Source: an uncultured Bacilli bacterium
Lineage (GTDB): Bacteria; Bacillota_I; Bacilli_A; RF39; UBA660
Assembly: GCA_944372195.1 (NCBI GenBank)
Contig: CALVYK010000011.1
Span: forward strand, 1 to 42,769
DNA: 42,769 nt
Reading direction: 5' to 3'
The notes beneath the pieces are model-generated. The model saw only the letters and a program-made list of their open reading frames with translations. It was not told the origin of the DNA and searched no databases. Below are positions 26,966 through 34,576 of this stretch, piece by piece. The stretch's first letter is position 1; every line of letters starts with the position of its first letter. Made by a program: the position numbers and the translations under genes.

Positions 26966-27805
26966 ATGAAAAAAATATTCGAAATTATCGGTTTTATAAC
27001 TTTAATATTGTTTACTTTTATTTACACTAACAAGATAACTACTGTTATAAAAGAAAATGATGGTATTTTAGAGCAAATAAAAAGTATTGAAAACCAATAT
27101 AAAACAGAACCTATAAATGCTATTATTGATAAAAATACAATTATTCCAGGTGTATCAGGTAGTCAAATAGATGTTCAAGAAAGCTATAAAAAAATGAAAA
27201 AAACTAATCAATTTAATACTAATTTATTAGTATATGAAAAAATAAAACCTACTATAAGTGTCAAAAATAATTATGATAAATATATAATTAAAGGAAATAA
27301 AAATGCAGTTAGTTTAATATTTCTAGTCGAACAATATAGTAATACAGATAAAATAATTAATATTTTAGATGAATATGATGTAAGGGCTAATTTCTTTACC
27401 GATGGCAATTGGTTCGAAAATAATAATAATAAAATCATTTCTTTAATTGAACAAGACCATATAGTCGGTAACTTGGGTTACAATTATGATTACAAAGTAA
27501 ATGGGGTAAGTTGGATGAATACAATTGTTACAAAAATTGGTAATCAAAATGATTCTTATTGTTATGTTGAAGAAGAAAATGAAGAAACATTAAATATCTG
27601 TAAACAAAATAAAAGTTATACTATCATGCCAAATATTATTGTAAAAAATAATCCTTTAATAACAATTAAGCAAAATTTAGTTAGTGGAAGTATAATTTCT
27701 TTAAAAATAAATGACAATGTAATTAATCAACTACCACTTATAATCGAATACATTAATTCGAAAGATTTAAATATTATAAATATCGAAGAATTATTGGATG
27801 AATAA
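26966..27805 (+). CDS. polysaccharide deacetylase-like protein lacking catalytic residues
   Basis: The 279 residues have an N-terminal membrane anchor (about 5-20), a coiled stretch, a block IIPGVSGSQIDVQESYKKMK near 55-74, and a NodB-like fold from about 112: AVSLIFLVEQ takes the place of the motif that normally reads T-F-D-D-G, then ILDEYDVRANFFTDGNWF and IISLIEQDHIVGNLGYNY, where the His-x3-His metal site should be. Both catalytic aspartates and the histidines are missing, so it is probably a binding or structural protein. AGGTGA precedes the ATG. CATATATTTA, identical to the spoIVA -10, stands 23 bases before the start but has no matching -35. Confidence 0.75.
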   Translation: MKKIFEIIGFITLILFTFIYTNKITTVIKENDGILEQIKSIENQYKTEPINAIIDKNTIIPGVSGSQIDVQESYKKMKKTNQFNTNLLVYEKIKPTISVKNNYDKYIIKGNKNAVSLIFLVEQYSNTDKIINILDEYDVRANFFTDGNWFENNNNKIISLIEQDHIVGNLGYNYDYKVNGVSWMNTIVTKIGNQNDSYCYVEEENEETLNICKQNKSYTIMPNIIVKNNPLITIKQNLVSGSIISLKINDNVINQLPLIIEYINSKDLNIINIEELLDE

Positions 27806-27815
27806 TTCTTTTTTT
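27786..27815 (+). terminator. terminator after the deacetylase-like gene
   Basis: A 10-bp stem AAGAATTATT/AATAATTCTT with a 5-base loop, followed by seven T. The stop codon lies in the right arm. Confidence 0.75.
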
Positions 27816-27816
27816 G

Positions 27817-27825
27817 TGCTATAAT
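27817..27825 (+). promoter_or_regulatory. extended -10 promoter of lon
   Basis: TGCTATAAT gives an extended -10. No good -35 is seen at the usual distance. It directly follows the terminator and lies about 30 bases before the lon start. Confidence 0.5.
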
Positions 27826-27854
27826 AAGTAGCAGTTTTAAAGGAAGTGATTTTT

Positions 27855-30149
27855 GTGAAAAAATATAACTTACCAGTAATTCTCTTAAATGGAATAATAT
27901 TATTACCTAACAATGCATTAAAGTTAGAATTTGATTCAAAAAATACTGATAATAATGTAATTGATATGTCATTATTGTTTCACAATAATTATATATTAGT
28001 TGTTAGTGAATATAATACAAATAAAGAAATAGGTGTTTTAGCTAAAATAAAAAATAATTTAGAGCTTCCTAATGGTAATACTAGAGTAGAAATAGTTGGA
28101 TTAAAACGAGTAAAAATTGTAGAATTTTTAAACTTATCAAAAACTAATGAGCCATTAGAATCAATCGTTAGTGAATTTAATCTTCCTAAAATAGAAAATG
28201 AAGATATGATAATATCAAAATTAAAAAAAGAATTAAAAGAATATATAAAATTAATTCCATATGTCAGTAATAGTATTTTAGATGTAATTGAAAATGAAAA
28301 AGACTTAAGTAAATTTGTTGATATAATTACGCCTAATATAATTACTGATAGAAAAAGAATTATGGAATATTTAAAAACTATTGAACCTTCAAAACGTGCA
28401 GAAATGTTATTACAAGATATTTATTTAGAAAAAGAAAAATTTAAAATTGAAAGAAATTTAGATTTAAAAGTAAAAAGAGAATTGGACGATAGTCAAAAAG
28501 AATTTATATTAAAAGAAAAGTTAAAATTTATAAAAGAAGAATTAGGTGAATATTCTTCTAAAGATATTGAAATTGAAAGTTTAAAGGAAAAAATTGATCA
28601 TTTGAATTGTCCTAAAAAGATTAAAGATAGACTAAATTATGAATTAGAGAGATACGAAAAAAATAATAATCTATCACCAGAATCTAATATAATAAGAGAC
28701 TATATTGATTGGTTATTAAACTTACCTTGGAATAATTTTACTATCGATAATAAAAACTTAAAAAAAGTAAAAGAACTTTTAGATAATTCACATTATGGGC
28801 TAAAAGAAGTAAAAGAAAGAATAATTGAGTATTTAGCAGTTAGACAAATGAATAGTAATTCTAATGGACCTGTTATATGTTTAGTTGGGCCTCCAGGAGT
28901 TGGTAAAACTTCATTAGCTGTTTCTATTGCTAAAGCAATTAATAGAAATTTTATAAAAATATCAGTTGGTGGAATAAGAGATGAGGCAGAAATAATAGGG
29001 CATCGAAAAACATACGTTGGAGCTAGTCCGGGAAGAATAATTACATCATTAAAAAAAGCTAAAACTAATAATCCTTTATTATTAATCGATGAAATTGATA
29101 AGATGAATAAAGATTATCGTGGTGATCCATCTAGTACATTATTAAATATTTTAGATAAAGAACAAAATAAATATTTTAGTGATAATTACATTGAAGAGGA
29201 ATTTGATTTATCTAACGTGTTATTTATTTTAACTGCTAACTATATTGATAATATTCCTGAACCATTAAGAGATAGGTTGGAAATAGTTAATATATCAGGA
29301 TATACAGAATTAGAAAAAATAGATATTGCTTATAAATATTTATTGCCCAAAATATTAAAAAATAATGGTTTAAAAGAAAATTTCATTAATATAAATCAAG
29401 ATACTATTTTAAAAATAATAAGAAATTATACTAAAGAAGCAGGAGTAAGAGAACTAGAGCGACAATTAGATAAAATAATAAGAAAAATAGTTACTCAAAT
29501 AGTTTTAAATAATATTAAAGTTAATAAAATTAATATAGATAGTAAAAGTATATTAAAATATTTAGGTAATGAAAAATATAAATATAATAAAAAATCTAAA
29601 TCACAAGTTGGTGTAGTAAATGGATTATCTTATACAATTTATGGTGGAGACATTTTACCTATAGAAGTAAATTATTTTAGAGGTAAAGGTAATTTAATTT
29701 TAACAGGAAATTTAGGGGACATTATGAAGGAAAGTGCTACCATAGCTTTAAATTATGTAAAAGCAAATTATAAAAAATATGGTATTAATTATGATATTTT
29801 AACTAACAATGACATACATATTCATGTTCCAGAAGGAGCTATAAAAAAAGATGGACCAAGTGCAGGTGTTTCTCTAACATTAGCTATCATTAGTGCATTA
29901 ACTAATAAAAAAATATCTAGTGATTTAGCTTTAACAGGTGAGATAACTTTAAGAGGTCATGTCTTAGCAATTGGTGGTTTAAAGGAAAAAGTTATAGGAG
30001 CATTACGTGCAGGAATAAAAACAATAATTATTCCTAAAGATAATTTAGATCAATTAAATGAACTTCCAAAAGAAGTAACAAAAAATATTAAATTTATAAC
30101 TGTAAAAGAATTTAAAGAGATTTATGAGGTGATAAAAAATGGAAATTAA
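27855..30149 (+). CDS. lon: ATP-dependent protease Lon
   Basis: AAA+ serine protease for damaged and regulatory proteins. From GTG 27855 it is 764 residues. Seen in order: the N-terminal substrate domain (LPVILLNGIILLPN at the start), long central helices, Walker A GPPGVGKTS near 348-356, Walker B LLLIDEIDKM near 412-421, and the protease domain with the catalytic Ser in KKDGPSAGVSLT near 672-683 and Lys in GGLKEKVIGALRAG near 710-723. The GTG at 27855 is preferred over GTG 27846 because AGGAAGTG covers the latter. It is the LonA form without membrane segments. The next gene overlaps by 11 bases. Confidence 0.96.
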   Translation: MKKYNLPVILLNGIILLPNNALKLEFDSKNTDNNVIDMSLLFHNNYILVVSEYNTNKEIGVLAKIKNNLELPNGNTRVEIVGLKRVKIVEFLNLSKTNEPLESIVSEFNLPKIENEDMIISKLKKELKEYIKLIPYVSNSILDVIENEKDLSKFVDIITPNIITDRKRIMEYLKTIEPSKRAEMLLQDIYLEKEKFKIERNLDLKVKRELDDSQKEFILKEKLKFIKEELGEYSSKDIEIESLKEKIDHLNCPKKIKDRLNYELERYEKNNNLSPESNIIRDYIDWLLNLPWNNFTIDNKNLKKVKELLDNSHYGLKEVKERIIEYLAVRQMNSNSNGPVICLVGPPGVGKTSLAVSIAKAINRNFIKISVGGIRDEAEIIGHRKTYVGASPGRIITSLKKAKTNNPLLLIDEIDKMNKDYRGDPSSTLLNILDKEQNKYFSDNYIEEEFDLSNVLFILTANYIDNIPEPLRDRLEIVNISGYTELEKIDIAYKYLLPKILKNNGLKENFININQDTILKIIRNYTKEAGVRELERQLDKIIRKIVTQIVLNNIKVNKINIDSKSILKYLGNEKYKYNKKSKSQVGVVNGLSYTIYGGDILPIEVNYFRGKGNLILTGNLGDIMKESATIALNYVKANYKKYGINYDILTNNDIHIHVPEGAIKKDGPSAGVSLTLAIISALTNKKISSDLALTGEITLRGHVLAIGGLKEKVIGALRAGIKTIIIPKDNLDQLNELPKEVTKNIKFITVKEFKEIYEVIKNGN

Positions 30150-30858
30150 CGAAAATTTAGAACATTATTTTTATATAAAATTTATTCAAGGAATTTTATT
30201 TAATGAAAAAATGTATAATGATTTTATAAAGCATAAATACGATGAATACACTAATAATATTAAATTTATTGAAAGTTTTTCTGATTATGTTAGTGTGTGT
30301 ATTCAATTAGACATGTTAGAATTTGAAGAAAAACAAAGAGTTTATGTGATAATATCTAGAATAAGAAATTTTATGCATATCGATGATCAACAACTTAAAA
30401 ATAGCTGTATAAAAATGTACAATAGAATAATTAGTTCTTTAGATATATTAAAAAAAGCTTCTAATAATCGTTTTTATTTTGATGAAATAAATAAAAGATA
30501 TAGCCAAACGCCTATAGATGAAAAAAGAATTAGTAAACTAAAACCATTCATAAAAAAATCAATTGGATTTGATTTTTTAATCTTAATGTTCCATTTAAGT
30601 GAAATGGATGAACAAACATTTTTAGAACAAGCAAAAGAATTAGTAATGAATGAATTTTATTTTGCTAGTGTTAATGCAATAATTTGTGAACATCCAGAAA
30701 TTTTAAAAAATAAAATGTTTGTTGAAAGATTAAAAAGAATTATTATGATGAATAAAAAGAATGCAGCTATGTTATGGAATAAAAGTTTTGATGATAAACT
30801 ATTTGTATTAAGAAGTAATGCATCATATACAAAAAGATTTTTGCAAAAATCAAATTAA
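30139..30858 (+). CDS. hypothetical helical protein, 239 aa
   Basis: Not recognised. The sequence is predicted by eye to be nearly all helical, rich in Ile, Lys, Asn and Phe, soluble, with no signal peptide or membrane helix. Repeated hydrophobic-charged patterns (KFIQGILFNEKMYNDF, FDFLILMFHLSEMDEQTF, FYFASVNAIICEHPEIL) suggest a helical-bundle or repeat fold. GAGGTG before the ATG lies inside lon, so the two genes are coupled. In Bacillus lon is followed by ysxC and the hem cluster before spoVID; here this single gene fills that place. It ends in its own terminator. Confidence 0.7.
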   Translation: MEINENLEHYFYIKFIQGILFNEKMYNDFIKHKYDEYTNNIKFIESFSDYVSVCIQLDMLEFEEKQRVYVIISRIRNFMHIDDQQLKNSCIKMYNRIISSLDILKKASNNRFYFDEINKRYSQTPIDEKRISKLKPFIKKSIGFDFLILMFHLSEMDEQTFLEQAKELVMNEFYFASVNAIICEHPEILKNKMFVERLKRIIMMNKKNAAMLWNKSFDDKLFVLRSNASYTKRFLQKSN

Positions 30859-30882
30859 AGAAGACTAAAACTTCTTTTTTTT
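30857..30882 (+). terminator. terminator after the 239-aa gene
   Basis: AAAGAAG/CTTCTTT stem with a 7-base loop and a run of T to 30882. The stop codon overlaps the left arm. Confidence 0.75.
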
Positions 30883-30890
30883 CATATAAT
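30862..30890 (+). promoter_or_regulatory. possible sigma-E promoter of spoVID-ysxE
   Basis: CATATAAT (30883-30890) matches the sigma-E -10 closely. AGACTAAA 13 bases upstream shares only its last four bases with the spoIVA -35. spoVID is a sigma-E gene in Bacillus, so the site is plausible. It overlaps the preceding terminator. Confidence 0.35.
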
Positions 30891-30907
30891 TAATTAGGAG
30901 TGATAAT

Positions 30908-31525
30908 ATGAAAAAGACAGTACCTTTAAAAAAAGATTTAAACTTTAAAAATAATTTATCTGAAATTATCAGTATTGCTTTGGATCATAATTTAAAATTA
31001 GAAGATAGAGTTATCAAAGGTGATTTGGTAGTAAGTGGCAGTTACAAAATTAACGATACTAGTGTTAATACGGAAGAATTTAAGTTTACTATACCAGTCA
31101 ATATTGAAATGAGCGATAGGTATAATTTGGATAATATGAGTATTGACATTGATGATTTTTATTATGAAATTGTAAATAATAATATTTTAAGTGTATCTAT
31201 TGAAATTGGGCTTGATAATTTAGAAGAAACTTTACCACCATTTAAATATGAAAAAGAAAAAGTTGAGGCTGTAGTTAAAGAAGATAAAAAAGAAGAAATG
31301 TCAAGAATTGATACAGAAGATGTAAAAAATTTGTTTGATAGTTTTGATGACAGTAATGAAACATATTCAACATATCGTGTATGTATCGTTAAAGAAAATG
31401 ATACAGTTGAAAGCATAATTCTAAAATATAATATATCTAAAGAGGTTTTAGAAGAATACAATGATATTAGTGATATTAAAATAGGCGATAAATTAATAAT
31501 TCCATCTTTATATGAAACAAATTAG
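30908..31525 (+). CDS. spoVID: stage VI (coat morphogenesis) protein SpoVID, short form
   Basis: Coat encasement protein that in Bacillus binds SpoIVA and SafA on the forespore. The 205 residues comprise an N-terminal domain (about 8-100) resembling the SpoVID N-terminus (NLSEIISIALDHNLKLED, IKGDLVVSGSYKI, FTIPVNIEM, ISVSIEIGL-type strands), a short charged linker (about 115-150) and a C-terminal LysM (YRVCIVKENDTVESIILKYN to IGDKLIIP, about 155-200). Bacillus SpoVID is ~575 residues because of a long acidic linker; here it is nearly absent. GGAGTGATAAT precedes the ATG. The next gene is ysxE-like, as in Bacillus, which supports the call. Confidence 0.82.
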   Translation: MKKTVPLKKDLNFKNNLSEIISIALDHNLKLEDRVIKGDLVVSGSYKINDTSVNTEEFKFTIPVNIEMSDRYNLDNMSIDIDDFYYEIVNNNILSVSIEIGLDNLEETLPPFKYEKEKVEAVVKEDKKEEMSRIDTEDVKNLFDSFDDSNETYSTYRVCIVKENDTVESIILKYNISKEVLEEYNDISDIKIGDKLIIPSLYETN

Positions 31526-32393
31526 TGAAATATTAAAAAAATATAATTTAAAACCCCATCGCTATATTAAAAATGGCAAAGCTACCATTATTGATACAGA
31601 GATGGGGCGATTTGTAGTTAAGAAAAATAGTAAAAATAAGAAAATATTCGACTATTTAAGGTCACGTAGTTTTAATTATTATCCCAAAACAATTAGTGAT
31701 GAAAATGATGATTATGAAATATCTGAATACATTGAAAAATTAGATTATCCAAATGAACAAAAGATGTTAGATTTAATAAATTTAATTAGTTTATTACATA
31801 ATAAGACAACTCATTATAAGGAAATAGACTATGATGATTATAAGCAAATATATGAAGATATAAAAAATAATATTGAATATTTAGAAAGTTATTATAATGA
31901 TGTAATTACATTAATTGAATCACATGTATTTATGAGCCCTAGTGAATATTTATTAGCGCGTAATATATCACGAATATTTTTTTCGTTAAACTTTTGTAAA
32001 GAAGAAATAGAAAACTGGTATGAATTAATCAAAGATAAAACAAAACAAAGAGTGGTAGTTTTACATAACAATTTAGATTTAAGTCATTTTTTAAAAACTG
32101 ATAGTTCTTATTTAATTAGTTGGGATAAATCAAAAATAGGAATCCCTATATTTGATTTGTATATTTTATATAAGCGTCATGCATTGGATTTTGATTTTAG
32201 TGAATTGCTAAAGCAATATGAACAAAGCTATCCTCTTCAAAAAGATGAAAGAAAATTATTTTTTATTTTAATCGCTTTACCTCCAAAAATAGAATTTGAC
32301 AAATCTATTTATGAACAAACAAAAGAAATAAGTAATCAAATGGATATTATGTATAAAACTGAAAAATTAATTTCACCATATTACTCTAAATAA
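31512..32393 (+). CDS. ysxE: YsxE/CotS-family kinase-like spore protein
   Basis: The 293 residues have the outline of the CotS/YsxE group, which has an aminoglycoside-phosphotransferase-like fold: an N-terminal lobe with TIIDTEMGRFVVKKN, a middle with EISEYIEKL and LLHNKTTHY, and a C-lobe with VVLHNNLDLSHFL near 184-196, where H-N-N replaces the catalytic H-G-D, and SWDKSKIGIPIFDLY near 208-222 in place of the D-F-D metal site. Activity is doubtful; relatives are coat proteins or coat-maturing enzymes. It overlaps spoVID by 14 bases in another frame, so it is coupled to it. No membrane helix. Confidence 0.78.
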   Translation: MKQISEILKKYNLKPHRYIKNGKATIIDTEMGRFVVKKNSKNKKIFDYLRSRSFNYYPKTISDENDDYEISEYIEKLDYPNEQKMLDLINLISLLHNKTTHYKEIDYDDYKQIYEDIKNNIEYLESYYNDVITLIESHVFMSPSEYLLARNISRIFFSLNFCKEEIENWYELIKDKTKQRVVVLHNNLDLSHFLKTDSSYLISWDKSKIGIPIFDLYILYKRHALDFDFSELLKQYEQSYPLQKDERKLFFILIALPPKIEFDKSIYEQTKEISNQMDIMYKTEKLISPYYSK

Positions 32394-32543
32394 AGCATAT
32401 AATATTATTAACCATAATAAAAACAATAAAAATAAATTAAATCTAGTAATTATAAAGAAAGTAATAATTACTTGCCAACAAAAGATAATAATTAAACCTA
32501 TTAAAAATAGACACCATATTCCATGATTCCACCTTCTAAACAT
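32373..32543 (-). CDS. putative 56-aa two-helix membrane protein
   Basis: An ORF on the minus strand with TAGGTGATTAAA before its ATG. It starts MFRRWNHGIW and has two hydrophobic segments (LFLIGLIIIFCW and LFLLFLLWLIILYALF) rich in Trp and Phe, with an Arg-Phe-Asn turn between. The basic start suggests an inside N-terminus. Its last 21 bases overlap the end of the convergent ysxE-like gene. It explains the otherwise empty stretch 32394-32543. No family is recognised, and no clear promoter was seen. Confidence 0.5.
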   Translation of the reverse strand: MFRRWNHGIWCLFLIGLIIIFCWQVIITFFIITRFNLFLLFLLWLIILYALFRVIW

Positions 32544-32613
32544 TTTAATCACCTATTACATAATATGTATTTATAAATTATTTGTTTGGGTGTATAATAT
32601 ATATGGTGGTATG

Positions 32614-33831
32614 ATGAAAAAGATAAACAAAATTTTAATTGCTTTGATAATATTGGTTATTTTTATTTTTGTGGCAATATATTTTTTAATTCCTAAAACT
32701 GATTCTAAAAATTTAATGATTGATTTAGTAGGTAAAACAAAAGAAGAAGCTATTGTTTTTGCTGATGAACACAATTTAAATTTAGAATTTAAAGAAGTAA
32801 GTAATAGTTATGAAAAAGATAAAATATTTAAGCAAAGTATTGAAGTAAATAGCGAAATAAATGAAAATGATAATTTGATTATTTATATTTCAAAAGGTAT
32901 CAATTATGAAGAATTAAAAGTTGATGAATCTGGTAATGTTCCAATTATGATGTATCATGGAATTCATAATATAACAGATAATGAATATACAGGTGGTAAT
33001 GTCGATAAAGATGGTTATCAAAGAACAGCACAAGCTTTTAGAAATGATTTAGAGTTTTATTATAATTCTGGTTATCGTATGATTAGATTAGAAGATTATG
33101 TTAATGGTGTAATTGATGTTGAAGCAGGATATAGTCCCATTATAATTACATTTGATGATGGATTATCAAATAGTATAAAAGTAACTGGATTGGATGAAAA
33201 TGGTAATATTATTATTGATCCTAATTCAGCAGTTGGAATTTTAGAATCATTTAAACAGAAATATCCGGATTATAATGTGACAGCCACTTTCTTTATAAAT
33301 GGTGGATTGTTTAATCAAAGTGAGTATAATGAAAAAATATTAAATTGGTTGGTTAATAATGGTTATGATATAGGTAATCATACTTATTCACATGTAGATT
33401 TTACAACAGTTTCTAAAGAAAAATCAGTTCAAGAAGTAGGAAGTATGTATAATTTATTAGATAAATATATTCCTGGTAAATATGTTAATATAGTGGCACT
33501 TCCTTTTGGTTCACCTTATGATAAAGATCATGAAAATTTTAGTTCTATTTTAAATGGTGTTTATAACGATAAAGAATATAATACAATAGCTACTTTAAGA
33601 GTAGGATGGGAAGCAGAATATTCACCATTTAATAAAAATTTTGATAAAACATTTTTAAAAAGAATTCGAGCTTATGATAATAATGGTAAAGAATTTGATA
33701 TTGAAATGAATTTTGATATATTAGAAAATAATCGCTATATATCAGATGGTGATAAGAATACAATAACTATACCTAAAGCTAAAGAAGATAAAATTAATAA
33801 TTTATATAATTTAAATGTTAAAACTTATTGA
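32614..33831 (+). CDS. membrane-anchored polysaccharide deacetylase with a PASTA domain
   Basis: From ATG 32614 the protein is 405 residues. An N-terminal membrane helix (about 5-25) is followed by a PASTA domain (about 33-95: LMIDLVGKTKEEAIVFADEH, then a IIYISKG strand), which in other proteins binds muropeptides. The NodB deacetylase domain has VPIMMYHGIH near 109-118, ITFDDG with D181 and D182, ATFFINGG, and the metal-binding H256-x3-H260 in GNHTYSHVDF. All catalytic elements look intact, so it probably removes acetyl groups from wall glycan outside the cell. A tandem ATG at 32611 is possible. TATAAT (32593-32598) with TTTATA 17 bases upstream is its likely promoter. Confidence 0.87.
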   Translation: MKKINKILIALIILVIFIFVAIYFLIPKTDSKNLMIDLVGKTKEEAIVFADEHNLNLEFKEVSNSYEKDKIFKQSIEVNSEINENDNLIIYISKGINYEELKVDESGNVPIMMYHGIHNITDNEYTGGNVDKDGYQRTAQAFRNDLEFYYNSGYRMIRLEDYVNGVIDVEAGYSPIIITFDDGLSNSIKVTGLDENGNIIIDPNSAVGILESFKQKYPDYNVTATFFINGGLFNQSEYNEKILNWLVNNGYDIGNHTYSHVDFTTVSKEKSVQEVGSMYNLLDKYIPGKYVNIVALPFGSPYDKDHENFSSILNGVYNDKEYNTIATLRVGWEAEYSPFNKNFDKTFLKRIRAYDNNGKEFDIEMNFDILENNRYISDGDKNTITIPKAKEDKINNLYNLNVKTY

Positions 33832-33855
33832 CAAATAGAAGTTATGTGCTAAAAT
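33828..33855 (+). promoter_or_regulatory. sigma-A promoter of the threonine T-box operon
   Basis: TTGACA (33828-33833), 16 bases, TAAAAT (33850-33855) with an extended TGC before the -10. The -35 overlaps the stop codon of the deacetylase gene. Confidence 0.8.
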
Positions 33856-33861
33856 ATATTT

Positions 33862-34064
33862 AAATACGTTGATTAGGACACGACTTTTAAAATTATTTTT
33901 TCAAGCAAGTTGGTGATGATGGAAGTCCAATAAAAATATTTAAAAGTTACTACCTATAAGTAGAGCTCGAAAGAGATTTCCGGGTAATGCCGTTATTTTA
34001 ATTAAGTCCAAAATAGGATGGTACCGTGTTTATAACACTCCTTTTATATCAGGGAGTGTTTTTT
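33862..34064 (+). promoter_or_regulatory. threonine T-box leader
   Basis: A tRNA-sensing riboswitch that lets transcription continue when tRNA-Thr is uncharged. Stem I pairs ACTTTTAAA (33883-33891) with TTTAAAAGT just before the specifier. The distal AG-bulge region reads AAGCAAGTTGGTGATGATGG, and the specifier loop holds ACT-ACC (33949-33954), both threonine codons. The T-box core AGGATGGTACCGTG is at 34015-34028. The terminator is AACACTCC (34034-34041) with GGAGTGTT (34053-34060) and six T; the antiterminator would use the GGTACC region. The first gene downstream is the 164-aa protein, then thrS. Confidence 0.9.
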
Positions 34065-34081
34065 AGTAGGGAGTATGTAGT

Positions 34082-34576
34082 ATGAAAAAAAGAAATTTAG
34101 ATTATGTAGACAAATTTAGGGACACAATAAAAATGGATGATTTTATCACATTTTATTTAAATGATGGAAATTTTATTGAGTGTAAAAATTTAACTCATAA
34201 AGAATTAAAAATGTTTGATATACCTTATGTAATAAGTGTATCATATGATTTTGCTGATGCTAATAAAGAATTGGTTTTAAATGGTAAAATAATTTTAGTT
34301 AGGGATAAGCATGGTAATGTAGCTCCATATATTAATCCAATGGAATTAAGAAAAATTGGTTCTTTAGATAATATTAATGAACAAATAATTGACTTAAGAA
34401 AATTAAAAGTAAAATATATGGCAAAAGCAGTTAGTATTTGGAATGATTTGCAAATTTTATTGCATCAACATCATGAAATAATGGATACTATTGCAATTTT
34501 AGAAGAAATTAATAAGCAATCAACCATTGAACAATTAGGAGGAAAAAGTTATGTTAAAAAACATCAAGGAAGATAA
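34082..34576 (+). CDS. hypothetical protein under T-box control, coupled to thrS
   Basis: The 164 residues match no family I know. Residues ~20-80 are strand-rich: [12 protein letters not shown], then [27 protein letters not shown]. The order LNDG...~40 residues...LNGKIILV faintly resembles the TGS domain (LPDG...VNGKLVDL) that the adjoining ThrRS lacks. The second half is helical ([35 protein letters not shown]). GTAGGGAG precedes its ATG. It carries the thrS ribosome site (AGGAGG at 34537-34542) and overlaps thrS by 26 bases, so both are made together when threonyl-tRNA is short. The link to ThrRS is inference. Confidence 0.75.
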   Translation: MKKRNLDYVDKFRDTIKMDDFITFYLNDGNFIECKNLTHKELKMFDIPYVISVSYDFADANKELVLNGKIILVRDKHGNVAPYINPMELRKIGSLDNINEQIIDLRKLKVKYMAKAVSIWNDLQILLHQHHEIMDTIAILEEINKQSTIEQLGGKSYVKKHQGR

